64,000 nt of DNA from Macrococcoides bohemicum (GTDB taxonomy: Bacteria > Bacillota > Bacilli > Staphylococcales > Staphylococcaceae). Shown piece by piece: positions 1 to 10,551 of this stretch; position 1 is the stretch's first letter, and every line of letters begins with the position of its first letter. Location: NCBI RefSeq assembly GCF_003259675.1, contig NZ_PZJG01000005.1, positions 113,498-177,497 on the forward strand, in the 5' to 3' direction. The position numbers were made by a program, and so were the translations under genes. Under the pieces are notes generated by a model that ran no database searches, had not been told where the DNA came from, and worked only from the letters and a program-made list of their open reading frames with translations.

Positions 1-1
1 A

Positions 2-1606
2 GCGCGCGAACAATCAATTTTGGACTTACAAGTTGCTGGACATTTTGATGCGGTGAACATGGTAGAAGCAGGTGCTAAGGAAGTAACCGAAGAAAAAATG
101 TTAGAAGCTATTATGTTTGGACATGATGAAATTAAAAAGTTAGTGACTTTCCAAAAAGAAATTATCGCTGAACTGAATCCAGTGAAAAAAGAATTTGTTC
201 CTGTTGAAACTAATACTGAAGTTGAAGAAGCTGTAACAAAGCAAGCTGAAGCATTAAATTTAGCTGCAGCAATTCAAACACAGGAAAAGCAAGAACGTGA
301 AGAACGTATTACTGCGATTAAAGTACAAATTGTTGAAAACTTCCAGGAACAAGGGGAAGAAGCTATCGCGATCGTTAATAAAACATTTGATGCTTTAGTT
401 AAAGCTGAAGTGCGTCGCCAAATTACAGAAGATAAAGTACGTCCAGATGGTCGTCGTCCTGATGAAATCAGACCATTATCTTCTGAAGTAGGTCTGTTAC
501 CTCGAGCACACGGTTCTGGTTTATTTACACGTGGTCAAACACAAGCGTTCTCTATTGCAACTTTAGGTGCATTGGGTGAACATCAAATTATTGATGGTCT
601 TGGTGTAGAGGAAGAAAAACGCTATATGCATCATTATAATTTCCCGAACTTCTCAGTTGGTGAAACAGGTCCAGTGCGTGCACCTGGACGTCGTGAAATA
701 GGTCATGGTGCTTTAGGTGAACGTGCTTTATTACAGGTAATTCCTGATGAGAAGGAATTCCCATACACAATCCGTGTTGTTTCAGAAGTATTAGAATCAA
801 ACGGTTCAAGTTCTCAAGCCTCAATCTGTGGATCTACTTTAGCGTTAATGGATGCTGGTGTTCCTATTAAAGCACCAGTAGCTGGTATTGCTATGGGACT
901 AGTAAAAAAAGATGAACATTATACCATTTTATCTGATATTCAAGGTATGGAAGATGCATTAGGAGATATGGACTTTAAGGTGGCAGGTACATCTAAAGGT
1001 ATTACTGCAATCCAGATGGATATTAAAATTGATGGGTTATCAGAAGACATTTTACGTGAAGCTTTAGAACAAGCACGTATCGGTCGTCTGCATATTATGG
1101 AACACATGTTATCTACAATCAGTGAACCAAGCGCTTCACTGAGCCCATATGCGCCGAAAATTAAAATCATTCATATCAATCCAGATAAAATCAGAGATGT
1201 TATTGGACCAGGTGGTAAGAAAATCAATGAAATCATTGATGCAACTGGTGTTAAATTAGATATCGAACAAGACGGCACTGTATTTATCGGCTCAAGTGAT
1301 GAGGAAATGATCGCTAAAGCACAGGAATTAATTGAAAATATCGTGCGTGAAGCTAAAGTTGGTGAAATTTATATGTCGACAGTGAAACGTATTGAGAAGT
1401 TCGGTGCTTTCGTTGAAATCTTCCCAGGTAAAGATGCACTTGTTCATATTTCACAACTTGCAAAAGAACGTGTCAATAAAGTTGAAGATGTGATTAAGAT
1501 GGGAGATCAGTTCTTAGTAAAAGTCACTGAAATAGATAAACAAGGTCGTGTGAACGCATCTCGTAAAGTTTTACTTGAAGAAGAAACTAAAAAAGAAGAA
1601 AAATAA
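2..1606 (+). CDS. pnp: Polyribonucleotide nucleotidyltransferase (PNPase), 5'-truncated by window edge
   Basis: This enzyme performs phosphorolytic 3'-to-5' RNA degradation as a trimer. The window begins inside the gene: the reading frame is open from base 2 to the stop, giving about 534 residues of a family that is usually near 700, so roughly the first 165 residues lie upstream. The second RNase PH-like domain is complete (around bases 450-1130, with [16 protein letters not shown] and [10 protein letters not shown]). A KH domain follows with the [11 protein letters not shown] loop (about 1150-1340). An S1 RNA-binding domain closes the protein (about 1360-1575, with [12 protein letters not shown]). 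The acidic tail EEETKKEEK is typical. A strong hairpin terminator follows the stop. Identification is secure. Confidence 0.98.
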   Translation, partial: AREQSILDLQVAGHFDAVNMVEAGAKEVTEEKMLEAIMFGHDEIKKLVTFQKEIIAELNPVKKEFVPVETNTEVEEAVTKQAEALNLAAAIQTQEKQEREERITAIKVQIVENFQEQGEEAIAIVNKTFDALVKAEVRRQITEDKVRPDGRRPDEIRPLSSEVGLLPRAHGSGLFTRGQTQAFSIATLGALGEHQIIDGLGVEEEKRYMHHYNFPNFSVGETGPVRAPGRREIGHGALGERALLQVIPDEKEFPYTIRVVSEVLESNGSSSQASICGSTLALMDAGVPIKAPVAGIAMGLVKKDEHYTILSDIQGMEDALGDMDFKVAGTSKGITAIQMDIKIDGLSEDILREALEQARIGRLHIMEHMLSTISEPSASLSPYAPKIKIIHINPDKIRDVIGPGGKKINEIIDATGVKLDIEQDGTVFIGSSDEEMIAKAQELIENIVREAKVGEIYMSTVKRIEKFGAFVEIFPGKDALVHISQLAKERVNKVEDVIKMGDQFLVKVTEIDKQGRVNASRKVLLEEETKKEEK

Positions 1607-1613
1607 GCAATTA

Positions 1614-1650
1614 TGAGACTACCGCTTTTGCGTTAGTCTCATATTTTTAG
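1614..1650 (+). terminator. Rho-independent terminator after pnp
   Basis: A 12-bp stem (1614-1625 with 1630-1641, one mismatch) with a TTTT loop is followed by a T-rich run. It separates pnp from the M16 peptidase gene. Confidence 0.85.
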
Positions 1651-1666
1651 AAATTGAGGGTTATAT

Positions 1667-2860
1667 TTGGAACAAAAAATATTAGAAAATCAATTGAAAG
1701 TAGTACATCATAATACTTCGATGCAAATTGTCCATATTGCTATGTATATTAAGGTGGGTACAGCTGATGAGACGAATTATCCAAATGGTATCGCGCATTT
1801 CATAGAACATATGCTATTTAAAGGTACAGAACGTTATCCTTTTAAATTGTTAGCTGAATCGATTGATGCAATTGGTGGTGAGGTTAATGCCTATACTACG
1901 AAAACATATACTTGCTATTCTATTAAAACGTTAAAACGTTTTGAACAAAAAGCGATTGATATATTAAAGGAAATGTTGTTTTATGCAACATTTGATGAAG
2001 AAGAACTTGAAAAAGAACGTCTTGTCATCCTTGAAGAAATAAAAATGATTGAAGATGATGATGAAGAAAATGCATTTGAACGTTTTGAAACAATTTTATA
2101 TAAAGATACGCCTTATAATACGCCAATCTTAGGAACTGAAACATCTGTAAAAGCAATCACGCAAGATGACTTAAAACGTTTCTATCAAGCTTTCTACCAG
2201 CCGGATAACATGATCATGTCATATGTAGGAAACGATGTTGAATATATATATGAAGTCTTTCAAATTGAAGGTAAACGGACTACTGAACAAAAACGTCAGA
2301 CATTTAATATGAATTCTTGCACAGTGACGCAGTATAAAGCTGGTCTGGAACAAGCCCATGTCATATTAGCCCATCCGGCTGTTGGTTATCGTGATGAAGC
2401 CCAACCCGTGTTTGAAATTATCAACAATTTATATGGTGGATCAATGACAAGTATGCTGTTTAGAAAGCTACGAGAAGAAGAGGGTTTATGCTATAGTTTA
2501 TATTCTTCAGTAGATAGTTATTACTCAGGCGGCGTACTTTACACTTATTTCGCGACGGATAATGATAACGTACAGAAATGTATATCGATTATTGATGAAA
2601 TACATGCAACACTCGTTAACGGTATTGATCAGGAACTTTTAGATAAAACCAAGCAATATTTAATTACTAATCTGCATATGAATCTTGATTATGATGGGGC
2701 AATTTTAGAACATATGGGGAAAAGTATGTTACTCTATGACAAAATCATCGATATCGCTGTGATTGAAGCACAAATCAATGCAGTAACATTAGAACAGGTA
2801 AACAAGACACTACAAATATTTAAATATTCGAATGCGTCATATCAATTACTACCGCAATAA
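1667..2860 (+). CDS. mlpA: M16-family zinc peptidase, MlpA/YmxG type
   Basis: This is a pitrilysin-type metallopeptidase of 397 residues. The inverted zinc motif HxxEH is present as HFIEH at about residues 43-47, and the downstream glutamate lies in EEIKMIED (about 125). The second M16 half carries the usual GGSMTSMLFRKLREEEGLCYS stretch in a catalytically inactive fold. The same gene sits beside pnp in Bacillus subtilis (mlpA/ymxG), which supports orthology. The start is a TTG at 1667, six bases after GAGGG; no better start exists nearby. It lies between the pnp terminator and a new promoter at 2861, so it looks monocistronic. The substrate is unknown from sequence. Confidence 0.9.
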   Translation: MEQKILENQLKVVHHNTSMQIVHIAMYIKVGTADETNYPNGIAHFIEHMLFKGTERYPFKLLAESIDAIGGEVNAYTTKTYTCYSIKTLKRFEQKAIDILKEMLFYATFDEEELEKERLVILEEIKMIEDDDEENAFERFETILYKDTPYNTPILGTETSVKAITQDDLKRFYQAFYQPDNMIMSYVGNDVEYIYEVFQIEGKRTTEQKRQTFNMNSCTVTQYKAGLEQAHVILAHPAVGYRDEAQPVFEIINNLYGGSMTSMLFRKLREEEGLCYSLYSSVDSYYSGGVLYTYFATDNDNVQKCISIIDEIHATLVNGIDQELLDKTKQYLITNLHMNLDYDGAILEHMGKSMLLYDKIIDIAVIEAQINAVTLEQVNKTLQIFKYSNASYQLLPQ

Positions 2861-2889
2861 TTGGCAAGTAATAAATTTAACGGTATAAT
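2861..2889 (+). promoter_or_regulatory. Sigma-A-type promoter of the 84-residue orphan gene
   Basis: TTGGCA at 2861-2866 and a consensus TATAAT at 2884-2889 are separated by 17 bases. The promoter starts directly after the stop codon of the M16 peptidase gene. Confidence 0.7.
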
Positions 2890-2923
2890 ATAAATGTAAA
2901 CGTATACAAGGAGATGAAAAGTA

Positions 2924-3178
2924 ATGGTATTTGACAAAATTCAAGTGAATGGTCAGGAATTTAAAACAGATGGTCGATTTTCAGTAGATGAAGAATTATT
3001 AAAAATCTCAACTGCGAATGGTGATGTCGGTTTATTATTCAAACAAATTGAAGCTACAAGTGAGCCTGTAGAAGTGGTTCTTTTCAAAGGGGAAACAGAC
3101 CGTTACCATTCAAAAGATTTAAAGTTGACGCACTACACAGTAGCTGGTGGAGATTTTAAGATGGAATTACTAAAATAA
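2924..3178 (+). CDS. Small conserved-looking protein of unknown function (84 aa)
   Basis: I do not recognise this protein. It is a short acidic soluble polypeptide without signal peptide, membrane segment, cysteine or recognisable motif. The alternating hydrophobic pattern (VGLLFKQIEA, VEVVLFKG, DFKMELL) suggests a small beta-rich fold. Its reality is well supported by context: a near-consensus promoter at 2861-2889, an AAGGAG ribosome site eight bases before the ATG, and its own terminator immediately after the stop. It is thus an independent monocistronic gene between mlpA and rnjB. Function cannot be assigned. Confidence 0.8.
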   Translation: MVFDKIQVNGQEFKTDGRFSVDEELLKISTANGDVGLLFKQIEATSEPVEVVLFKGETDRYHSKDLKLTHYTVAGGDFKMELLK

Positions 3179-3184
3179 TTAATT

Positions 3185-3216
3185 GCGAGCAGAATATTCT
3201 GTTCGCTTTTTTTATT
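3185..3216 (+). terminator. Rho-independent terminator of the 84-aa gene
   Basis: Ten-base arms at 3185-3194 and 3197-3206 (one mismatch, G opposite T) are followed by a run of T residues. Confidence 0.85.
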
Positions 3217-3244
3217 GTTAATTAATCTGCAAATAGCTTATAAT
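3215..3244 (+). promoter_or_regulatory. Promoter of rnjB
   Basis: TTGTTA at 3215-3220 and TATAAT at 3239-3244 are separated by 18 bases. The promoter overlaps the T-run of the preceding terminator. Confidence 0.6.
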
Positions 3245-3290
3245 AAAGAAGTATGAATTGTACGGGCGAATGAATTTAGGAGGAAATATT

Positions 3291-4964
3291 TTGAACTTAG
3301 TTAAAAAAGAAAATCAACATATAAGAATGATACCTTTAGGTGGTGTCGGTGAAATTGCAAAGAACATGTATATCGTAGAAGTTGACGATGAAATGTTTAT
3401 GCTGGACGCAGGACTAATGTTTCCGGAAGATGAAATGTTAGGGATTGATGTCGTAATTCCGGATATTAATTATGTTATTGAGAATAAAGATAAGTTAAAA
3501 GGTATCTTTTTGAGTCACGGACATCAGGATGCAATTGGTGCGTTACGTTATATTATTGATCGAGTAGATGCACCAATTTATGGTTCACGTTTAACGATTG
3601 CACTTGTTAAAGATCAGATGCGTGAGGCGAAAGTAACAAAGAAGATTAAATACTATACAGTAAATAATAATTCAATTATGCGTTTTAAAAATGTGAACGT
3701 GTCTTTCTTTAGTACAACGCATAGTATTCCGGATTCACTTGGTATTGTGATACATACGTCACAAGGAGCTGTTGTTTATACTGGTGAATTTAAATTTGAT
3801 CAAAGTATGACAGGCGCATATGCACCAGACATTACTAAGATGGGTCAAATTGGAAACAAAGGTGTATTAATGTTGATCAGTGATTCAACTGAAGCGGAGA
3901 AACCTGGTTATAATACACCGGAAAATGTTATTGAAAGTCACATTGTTGATGAATTTGCTAAAGCGCAAGGACGTATTATCGTATCGTGTTATGCATCAAA
4001 CTTTATCCGAATACAGCAAGTACTAAATGCTGCAGCACGATTAAACCGTAAAGTTTCATTTTTAGGTAAATCTTTAGAATCATCATTTAATATTGCACGT
4101 AAACTTGGATACTTTGATATTAAAGAACAACTATTAGTACCAATAAAAGATGTTGAGAAATATCCAAAAAATGAACTGATTATTATATCTACTGGTTCTC
4201 AAGGTGAGCCGATTGAAGGATTAGGACAAATGGCATTACAAAAACACAGCATTTTAAATATTGAAGAAGGTGATACTGTATTTATTACAACGACACCATC
4301 TTCAAATATGGAAGTTATTTTAGGCTCAACGATCAACCACCTTGTTAAAGCAGGTGCGAAAGTGATTCCGACGAATAAGAAGATTCATGCATCAGGACAT
4401 GGATGTATGGAAGAGCTAAAATTAATGCTGAACTTAATGAAACCGACATACTTTGTACCGGTACAAGGTGAATTTAAAATGCAGATTGCGCATGCAAAAC
4501 TCGCTGCTGAAGCGGGTGTGTTACCGGAACATATTTTCCTACTTGAAAAAGGTGATGTCATCAATTATGACGGAGAACGTATGGTAGCCAATGAGAAAGT
4601 ACCAGCAGGAAATGTTCTGATAGATGGTATCGGTGTTGGCGATGTAGGTAATATTGTTTTACGTGATCGACGATTGTTAAGTGAAGATGGCATTTTCATA
4701 GCTGTTGTAACATTAGATCCAAAAAATAGACGTATCGTAGCTGGACCACAGATTCAGTCACGTGGCTTTGTTTATGTACGTGAAAGTGAAGAATTAATGC
4801 GTGAAGCTGAAGAAAAAGTGCGTGAAATTGTTGAATTAGGCTTAATGCAAAATCGTATTGAATGGTCTGATATTAAGCAGGAAATGCGTGATAAATTAGG
4901 AAAGTTCCTATATGAAAATACGAAACGTCGTCCAATGATCATTCCGGTTATCTCTGAAATTTAA
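3291..4964 (+). CDS. rnjB: Ribonuclease J2
   Basis: RNase J2 is the partner of RNase J1 in 5'-end-dependent mRNA decay and rRNA maturation. The protein (557 aa from this start) has the metallo-beta-lactamase/beta-CASP architecture and ends in [13 protein letters not shown], as in S. aureus RnjB. The metal motif reads [10 protein letters not shown], so the last His of HxHxDH is replaced by Ala, as expected for the weakly active J2 paralogue rather than J1. I chose the TTG at 3291 because TTAGGAGGAAAT lies just before it and because the resulting MNLVKKENQ start aligns with S. aureus. An in-frame ATG at 3258 would add 11 residues and place the ribosome site inside the gene. Confidence 0.95.
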   Translation: MNLVKKENQHIRMIPLGGVGEIAKNMYIVEVDDEMFMLDAGLMFPEDEMLGIDVVIPDINYVIENKDKLKGIFLSHGHQDAIGALRYIIDRVDAPIYGSRLTIALVKDQMREAKVTKKIKYYTVNNNSIMRFKNVNVSFFSTTHSIPDSLGIVIHTSQGAVVYTGEFKFDQSMTGAYAPDITKMGQIGNKGVLMLISDSTEAEKPGYNTPENVIESHIVDEFAKAQGRIIVSCYASNFIRIQQVLNAAARLNRKVSFLGKSLESSFNIARKLGYFDIKEQLLVPIKDVEKYPKNELIIISTGSQGEPIEGLGQMALQKHSILNIEEGDTVFITTTPSSNMEVILGSTINHLVKAGAKVIPTNKKIHASGHGCMEELKLMLNLMKPTYFVPVQGEFKMQIAHAKLAAEAGVLPEHIFLLEKGDVINYDGERMVANEKVPAGNVLIDGIGVGDVGNIVLRDRRLLSEDGIFIAVVTLDPKNRRIVAGPQIQSRGFVYVRESEELMREAEEKVREIVELGLMQNRIEWSDIKQEMRDKLGKFLYENTKRRPMIIPVISEI

Positions 4965-4980
4965 AGATAATAAACAAATG

Positions 4981-5010
4981 AACAAGCTAACTTTAGCTTG
5001 TTTATTTGTT
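4981..5010 (+). terminator. Terminator between rnjB and ftsK
   Basis: Perfect ten-base arms (4981-4990 and 4993-5002) with a T-rich tail TTATTTGTTT. Confidence 0.65.
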
Positions 5011-5032
5011 TATATAAAGCAGGTGAAAATGA

Positions 5033-7321
5033 ATGGCAGTTAAGAAGAAAACGACCAGAAAGAAAAAAACAAATAAAAACAAAAGTAATGAACCATATCG
5101 TTTTATTATCTCTATTTTGTTTATCGCGATACTGTTATTAGGTGTTTTTCAGTTTGGGTTATTAGGTGTAGGCATAGATAGTGTAATGACTTATATTTTC
5201 GGTTCAGCTCGTTTTTATGCATATATTCTACTCATACTCATAACAATCTATTATGCTGTAAACAATAGATGGATTCCTATCAATCGTCGTGTTAACGGCT
5301 GGTTATTACTTTTAATAAGTACACCATCCTTTATGCAGGTGATTCAGCACTTTTTACACAGAAAATCAGTTATACCTGTTTTTGATAAAATCTTTGAATT
5401 ACAGTCTAAATCTGGCTTTCATTTTTTCGGAGGCGGTATGATTGGTTTTTTATTTGATTCAGTCTTTTCTACGCTATTAAGTGTTTTTGGTGCATTTATA
5501 TTATCCATTATTATGATTATTTTAAGTATTCTTTTGATATTAGGACGTTCTATACGTAATACAGCACAGAAATTTCTGCTTTATCAAGTTGATAAAACGA
5601 AAGATTTATCTAGGCAGGCAAAAGTTCAATTAGAACAAAGAAAACAAAGAAGGATGGAACAAACGGTTAAAGATGTTTCTGATTTACCAGAAATTACTGC
5701 AATTGAAGCTGAATCTGAGCACTATCCTGAAGCAGAAATACCAATATATGAAGGCAATCAGGCAGTAGCGTTTCAAAATGATCTGCAAGGTGTCGAAGAA
5801 GTGCATCAAAATAATAATTCTGAATCTGAGACTATTGATACGAGTCAAGATGAACATTCAACACTTTCCGACGACACTGAACAAAGTGAAACTAGTGAAA
5901 TGGAGAACGAAGATTATGATTTGCCTCCTATAACATTACTTTCTCCGACACCAGATAAAGCAAAATCAAATATGCAGGCAGTAAAAAAGCGTGGTCAGTT
6001 ACTTGAAACAACATTGAAGAATTTTGGTGTGAATGCTAAAGTATCACAAATCAGAATAGGACCAGCTGTAACACAATATGAAGTGCAACCAGCGATGGGG
6101 GTAAAGGTTAGTCGTATTGTGAATTTACATAATGATATTGCTTTAGCGCTCGCTGCAAAAGATATTAGAATAGAAGCACCGATACCTGGTAAATCTGCTG
6201 TAGGTATTGAAGTACCGAATAGTTCTACATCAATGGTAACATTAAGAGAAGTAATAGAAGCTTCACCTGTTGAAGAAAATAAGTTAAAAGTTGTACTTGG
6301 GCGAGATATCAGTGGTGAAGCCATCACAGCAGAACTTGATAAAATGCCGCATTTACTTGTTGCAGGAGCAACAGGTAGTGGTAAGTCTGTATGTATCAAC
6401 GGTATTATCACAAGTATTTTGATGCATGCTAAACCACATGAAGTGAAATTAATGATGATTGATCCTAAAATGGTAGAGTTAAATGTATACAATGGTATCC
6501 CTCATCTATTGACACCTGTCGTAACGAATCCACAGAAGGCTGCTCAAGCTTTACAGAAAATTGTAGGTGAAATGGAAAGACGTTATGATCTTTTTAGTCA
6601 TACAGGAACACGTAATATTAAAGGATATAATCAATATTTACGACGCCAAAATGCAGAACTTGGCGAGAAAAATGCTGAATTACCGTATATCGTTGTAATC
6701 GTTGATGAGCTTGCAGATTTAATGATGGTCGCTAGTAAGGATGTTGAAGCAGCAATTATGCGTATCGCGCAAATGGCACGTGCAGCTGGCATTCATTTAA
6801 TTATTGCGACACAAAGACCATCTGTTGATGTCATTACAGGTCTGATTAAAGCGAATATTCCTTCTCGTATTGCATTCAGCGTTAGTTCAGCAGTTGATTC
6901 TAGAACGATTCTAGATATGCAGGGTGCTGAAAAATTACTAGGCAAAGGTGATATGCTTTACTTGCCATATGGTGAATCAAAACCTAAACGTATTCAAGGG
7001 GCATTTTTATCAGACAAAGAAGTTGAAGATGTAGTTAACTTCGTCTGTAAACAACAATCAGCAAACTATGTTAAGTCACTGGAACCAAGTGAAGAGCATA
7101 CACAAAAAGGTGAGTCAGAAGATGAACTTTATCCAGAAGCTTATCAATTTGTCGTTGAAAAACAAAAAGCATCAGCAAGTCTATTACAACGACAATTTAG
7201 AATTGGTTATAATAGAGCTGCAAGACTAATCGATGAACTTGAAGCAAATGGCGTTATTGGACCAAGTACAGGTAGTAAACCTAGAACGGTATTAATCGAA
7301 AACAATGAAATTGTAGAATGA
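5033..7321 (+). CDS. ftsK: FtsK/SpoIIIE-family DNA translocase
   Basis: This is a septum-associated ATP-driven DNA pump that clears chromosome DNA from the division site. A Lys-rich N-terminus ([14 protein letters not shown]) precedes about four membrane helices (roughly residues 25-170). A charged, Glu-rich linker follows (about 200-310), then the motor. The Walker A is GATGSGKS near residue 446, the Walker B region is [12 protein letters not shown] near 556, and [13 protein letters not shown] follows. The C-terminal winged-helix gamma domain (about 695-750, [21 protein letters not shown]) reads polar DNA motifs. At 762 aa it has normal length. It heads a close-packed run of genes: the next gene starts ten bases after its stop. 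The start ATG follows an AGGTGAAA ribosome site. Confidence 0.96.
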   Translation: MAVKKKTTRKKKTNKNKSNEPYRFIISILFIAILLLGVFQFGLLGVGIDSVMTYIFGSARFYAYILLILITIYYAVNNRWIPINRRVNGWLLLLISTPSFMQVIQHFLHRKSVIPVFDKIFELQSKSGFHFFGGGMIGFLFDSVFSTLLSVFGAFILSIIMIILSILLILGRSIRNTAQKFLLYQVDKTKDLSRQAKVQLEQRKQRRMEQTVKDVSDLPEITAIEAESEHYPEAEIPIYEGNQAVAFQNDLQGVEEVHQNNNSESETIDTSQDEHSTLSDDTEQSETSEMENEDYDLPPITLLSPTPDKAKSNMQAVKKRGQLLETTLKNFGVNAKVSQIRIGPAVTQYEVQPAMGVKVSRIVNLHNDIALALAAKDIRIEAPIPGKSAVGIEVPNSSTSMVTLREVIEASPVEENKLKVVLGRDISGEAITAELDKMPHLLVAGATGSGKSVCINGIITSILMHAKPHEVKLMMIDPKMVELNVYNGIPHLLTPVVTNPQKAAQALQKIVGEMERRYDLFSHTGTRNIKGYNQYLRRQNAELGEKNAELPYIVVIVDELADLMMVASKDVEAAIMRIAQMARAAGIHLIIATQRPSVDVITGLIKANIPSRIAFSVSSAVDSRTILDMQGAEKLLGKGDMLYLPYGESKPKRIQGAFLSDKEVEDVVNFVCKQQSANYVKSLEPSEEHTQKGESEDELYPEAYQFVVEKQKASASLLQRQFRIGYNRAARLIDELEANGVIGPSTGSKPRTVLIENNEIVE

Positions 7322-7331
7322 GGTGGAGTAC

Positions 7332-8054
7332 ATGTCTGTAAATAGAGAGGTCGTCTTTATTAAAGATTGGATTTTAGAACAGATAAATTCAGGAAAATTT
7401 GAACTGCATAGACCTTTACCATCGCAATACGAAATATCTCGAATGATCGATCGATCGAGAGATGATATAGAATTAGCTTTTCACGAATTAGTGACCGAAA
7501 AGATTATTTCAGAACATTTTCAGGAAGGTTATTATATTAAGTCCAAACCAATATTTTTCTATCCAATTGATGAACTCAAAAGTATAACGAGTATGATAGA
7601 AGAAGGAGGACAATCAGCAGGTACAATGATGATAAGTCATGATATTGAACAACCTTCTATTGATGATAAACGCATATTAAATATTGAGGATGAATGCGAT
7701 ATTACAGTTATCGAACGTATCAGAACAGCAAATGATGAGCCTATCGTATATTGCTTAGATAAGATTGTTGCAGCGCCCTTGGAGGGTGAACACGATATAT
7801 TGAGCCATTCATTATTAGAAATTATGGATCGTACTAATGAACTTAAAATTGTGTATGCTGAAAGTGAAATCGAATCAATTGCATATGAACCGTATATTTC
7901 TAATGCGTTGCAATGCACACCGGAAGAAAGCTTATTATTATTTAAACAAATCCATTATAATACACAAGATGAACCTGTATTATATTCATTGAATTATTTT
8001 AAATCGAGTCAGGTACAATTCGTTATTCAAAGAAAAGTAAGGAGTATTCTATGA
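7332..8054 (+). CDS. ymfC: GntR/HutC-family transcriptional regulator (YmfC-like)
   Basis: The protein is a 240-residue GntR regulator. The N-terminal winged helix is at about residues 5-70 (LPSQYEISRMIDRSRDDIELAFHELV is split over helix-turn-helix and wing). A UTRA-type effector domain follows (about 80-235, with ERIRTANDEPIVYCLDKI). The ATG at 7332 was chosen over the GTG at 7323 because GAGGTGGA overlaps the GTG. It lies between ftsK and the M16 pair, the same position as ymfC in B. subtilis, and its stop overlaps the ymfF start by four bases. The ligand and target genes are not visible. No clear operator was found. Confidence 0.88.
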   Translation: MSVNREVVFIKDWILEQINSGKFELHRPLPSQYEISRMIDRSRDDIELAFHELVTEKIISEHFQEGYYIKSKPIFFYPIDELKSITSMIEEGGQSAGTMMISHDIEQPSIDDKRILNIEDECDITVIERIRTANDEPIVYCLDKIVAAPLEGEHDILSHSLLEIMDRTNELKIVYAESEIESIAYEPYISNALQCTPEESLLLFKQIHYNTQDEPVLYSLNYFKSSQVQFVIQRKVRSIL

Positions 8055-9280
8055 CAATTAATTTACTGAACACAGAGAAATTTAAGACGGTATCAATTGT
8101 ACTTAAATTTAAAGCACCTCTTGATATCGATACGATGAGCAGAAGAGCAATTTTATCTAAACTTATTCAAAAGACAACTGAAAAATATGCTGACGAACAG
8201 GCAATGATTAATCATCTTGCATATTTATATGGTGCACATCTTTATAGTCATGTCATAAAACAAAACAATGCACATGTATTAACTGTAGGTATCGATATCA
8301 TTAATGATAAATATCTTATTAATGAAGATTTATTACAAAAGGCATTTCAATTACTACATGAGGTTATATACGCACCTAATATAGAAGGTGAGTCTTTTCG
8401 AGAAGAATTATTAACAACTGAGAAACATCTATTTAAAAATAAGTATGACGCTATAAAAGAGAATTTAGGCCAATATGGTTTCTATCAGTTATTAAAAACA
8501 ATGTTTGAAGATGAGTCGATGCGTAATCCAAGTTTTGGAGATATACAAAAGTTAGAACTTGTTACAGGTGAAGAAGTTTATCAAGCATATAAAGCTATGT
8601 TAAAGGATGATGAAGCACATCTTTATATCGTTGGAGATGTAGATGAGTCGAGAGTTTCTAAACTAGCAAAAGAATATCTGGATTTACCCGAAAATAAAAT
8701 TGATTTAACACAGGTAAAATTAAAGGATATTCATACACCTCAGACAGTTGTTGAATACATTGAGACGAAGCAAGCACGTATTAATATGGGTTATAAGCTA
8801 AATGTTAAACATCCTGAGAAAAGCTACTACGCATTTATTTTACTCAATCAAATATTTGGTGGTGATCCATCAAGCATGTTATTTACCAATGTGCGTGAAA
8901 AATTGAGTTTAGCATATCAAATTCATAGTCAGATTGATGCAAGAAGCGGTATGTTATATGTACTCTCTGGTGTCAATCAGGATAAACGTCAGCAGGCGAT
9001 TGACACTATTAATGATGAATTTGAAAAGATTAGACAAGGTGATTTCGATAATGAACTATTGAATACAGCGAAACGTATGATTATTAATCAGAAGAAAGAA
9101 TCAATGGATCGACCGAAAGGCTTTGTAGAAATTGAGTTTTCTAATACGTTTGGTGCACACGTTGATGAAGTTGAATGGATAGAAGGTATACAGACAATAA
9201 CGAAAGAAGATATTATAAATCTTGCACAAACAGGGGCTTTACATACTGTGTATTGTTTAACAAGTGAGGGAACAGAATGA
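8051..9280 (+). CDS. ymfF: Inactive-type M16 peptidase homologue (YmfF)
   Basis: This 409-residue protein has the M16 fold but lacks HxxEH in its first half; the corresponding region reads MINHLAYLYGAHLYSH, with no Glu-His pair. The second half keeps GGDPSSMLFTNVREKLSLAYQ. It overlaps the following active M16 gene by four bases, so the two are probably translated together. A pair made of one catalytic and one degenerate subunit, as in mitochondrial processing peptidase, is a reasonable inference. The substrate is unknown. Orthologous pairs occur in B. subtilis as YmfF/YmfH. Confidence 0.9.
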   Translation: MTINLLNTEKFKTVSIVLKFKAPLDIDTMSRRAILSKLIQKTTEKYADEQAMINHLAYLYGAHLYSHVIKQNNAHVLTVGIDIINDKYLINEDLLQKAFQLLHEVIYAPNIEGESFREELLTTEKHLFKNKYDAIKENLGQYGFYQLLKTMFEDESMRNPSFGDIQKLELVTGEEVYQAYKAMLKDDEAHLYIVGDVDESRVSKLAKEYLDLPENKIDLTQVKLKDIHTPQTVVEYIETKQARINMGYKLNVKHPEKSYYAFILLNQIFGGDPSSMLFTNVREKLSLAYQIHSQIDARSGMLYVLSGVNQDKRQQAIDTINDEFEKIRQGDFDNELLNTAKRMIINQKKESMDRPKGFVEIEFSNTFGAHVDEVEWIEGIQTITKEDIINLAQTGALHTVYCLTSEGTE

Positions 9281-10551
9281 AACAAACTTATTATAAAGCA
9301 ATAGATGAAACATTATTTGAAACAGTATTAGATAATGGCATGCAGCTATTTATTATTCCAAAAAAAGGGTTTCAGAAATCGTATGTCACAATGACAACAA
9401 AGTATGGATCTATACATAATGATTTTGTTAGACAAGATGGAACGAAAGTACATATGCCAAAAGGCATTGCACATTTTCTTGAACATAAAATGTTTGAGAA
9501 AGAAGATGGTGATATGTTTAACGTATTCTCAAAATATGGAAGTTCTGCCAATGCATTCACTTCATATGACAGAACAAGTTATTTATTTACTACTGTTGAA
9601 TCATTAAAAGAAAACATTAAATTATTAGTAAATATGTTACAAACTCCATATTTTACAAAAGAAAGTGTAGAAAAAGAAGTAGGTATCATTGCTGAAGAAA
9701 TTAAAATGTATCAGGATCAGCCTAATTATCGCCTTTATTATCAGACTTTAAAAGCAATGTATCATACGCATCCAGTACGTGTTGATATTGCAGGTACAGT
9801 TGAAAGTATCAATGAGATTACTGATCAGACTTTATATGATTGCTATAATACATTCTATCATCCGAAGAATATGGTGATGTTTATTGTAGGGAATGTTGAA
9901 CCGAAAGCAATGACCGAGTATATTAACGGCATTATCAAACCATTTAACACTTTTCAGCCAGTTAATATATTACCTTTTGAAGAACCTGCAGGTGTAGTAC
10001 TTAATGAGGTTAAGTCGATTGATAATGTGCAAATGGATAAATTAATGCTTGGTATTAAAACAGATAATTTTAAAAGTACAGATAACTTAATATTAACTGA
10101 ACTCAAGATACTTTTTGCTTTAGATATGCTTTTTGGAGAACAAACAGATTTTTATCAGTCACTGTTGAAAGAACAATTAATAGATGATTCTTTCGGATTT
10201 AATTTTACGATAGAGCCAACTTTCTCACATATGTTTATAGCTGGTGCCACTCGCGATGCCGAAAGATTAAAGCAACGGATAATCAGTCAATTATATAACT
10301 TTGACTTATTAAAAGACCAAAAATCCTTTGATTTAATTGTACGTCAAACCATCGGTGAATATGTTTCAAGCATGAATAGCCCTGAATATATTGCGAATCA
10401 GTTTACACGATATTTCTTCAATGATGTTATATTATTCGATATTCTGCCACTTTTAGAACAACTGACATTAGCTGAGTGCATTGAAACTTATAAAAGTACA
10501 TTAAATAATGCTCATATTACGGATAGTAGAATTGTGAAGCGCAATGGGTAA
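9277..10551 (+). CDS. ymfH: M16 zinc peptidase (YmfH)
   Basis: This 424-residue M16 peptidase carries the inverted zinc motif as HFLEH (residues about 67-71, in GIAHFLEHKMFEK). The third ligand is in IIAEEIKMYQDQP (about 147). The ATG overlaps the stop of ymfF by four bases, and its own end overlaps the next gene by eight bases. It is the likely catalytic partner of YmfF. Together with the MlpA-like gene at 1667 this makes three M16 proteins within 10 kb, two of them with intact zinc sites. Confidence 0.93.
   Translation: MKQTYYKAIDETLFETVLDNGMQLFIIPKKGFQKSYVTMTTKYGSIHNDFVRQDGTKVHMPKGIAHFLEHKMFEKEDGDMFNVFSKYGSSANAFTSYDRTSYLFTTVESLKENIKLLVNMLQTPYFTKESVEKEVGIIAEEIKMYQDQPNYRLYYQTLKAMYHTHPVRVDIAGTVESINEITDQTLYDCYNTFYHPKNMVMFIVGNVEPKAMTEYINGIIKPFNTFQPVNILPFEEPAGVVLNEVKSIDNVQMDKLMLGIKTDNFKSTDNLILTELKILFALDMLFGEQTDFYQSLLKEQLIDDSFGFNFTIEPTFSHMFIAGATRDAERLKQRIISQLYNFDLLKDQKSFDLIVRQTIGEYVSSMNSPEYIANQFTRYFFNDVILFDILPLLEQLTLAECIETYKSTLNNAHITDSRIVKRNG

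Noticed and set aside
5995..6492. A long minus-strand open frame inside ftsK (165 codons)
   Set aside because: It is antisense to a strongly conserved gene, has no ribosome site and its composition reflects the reverse of the ftsK reading frame.
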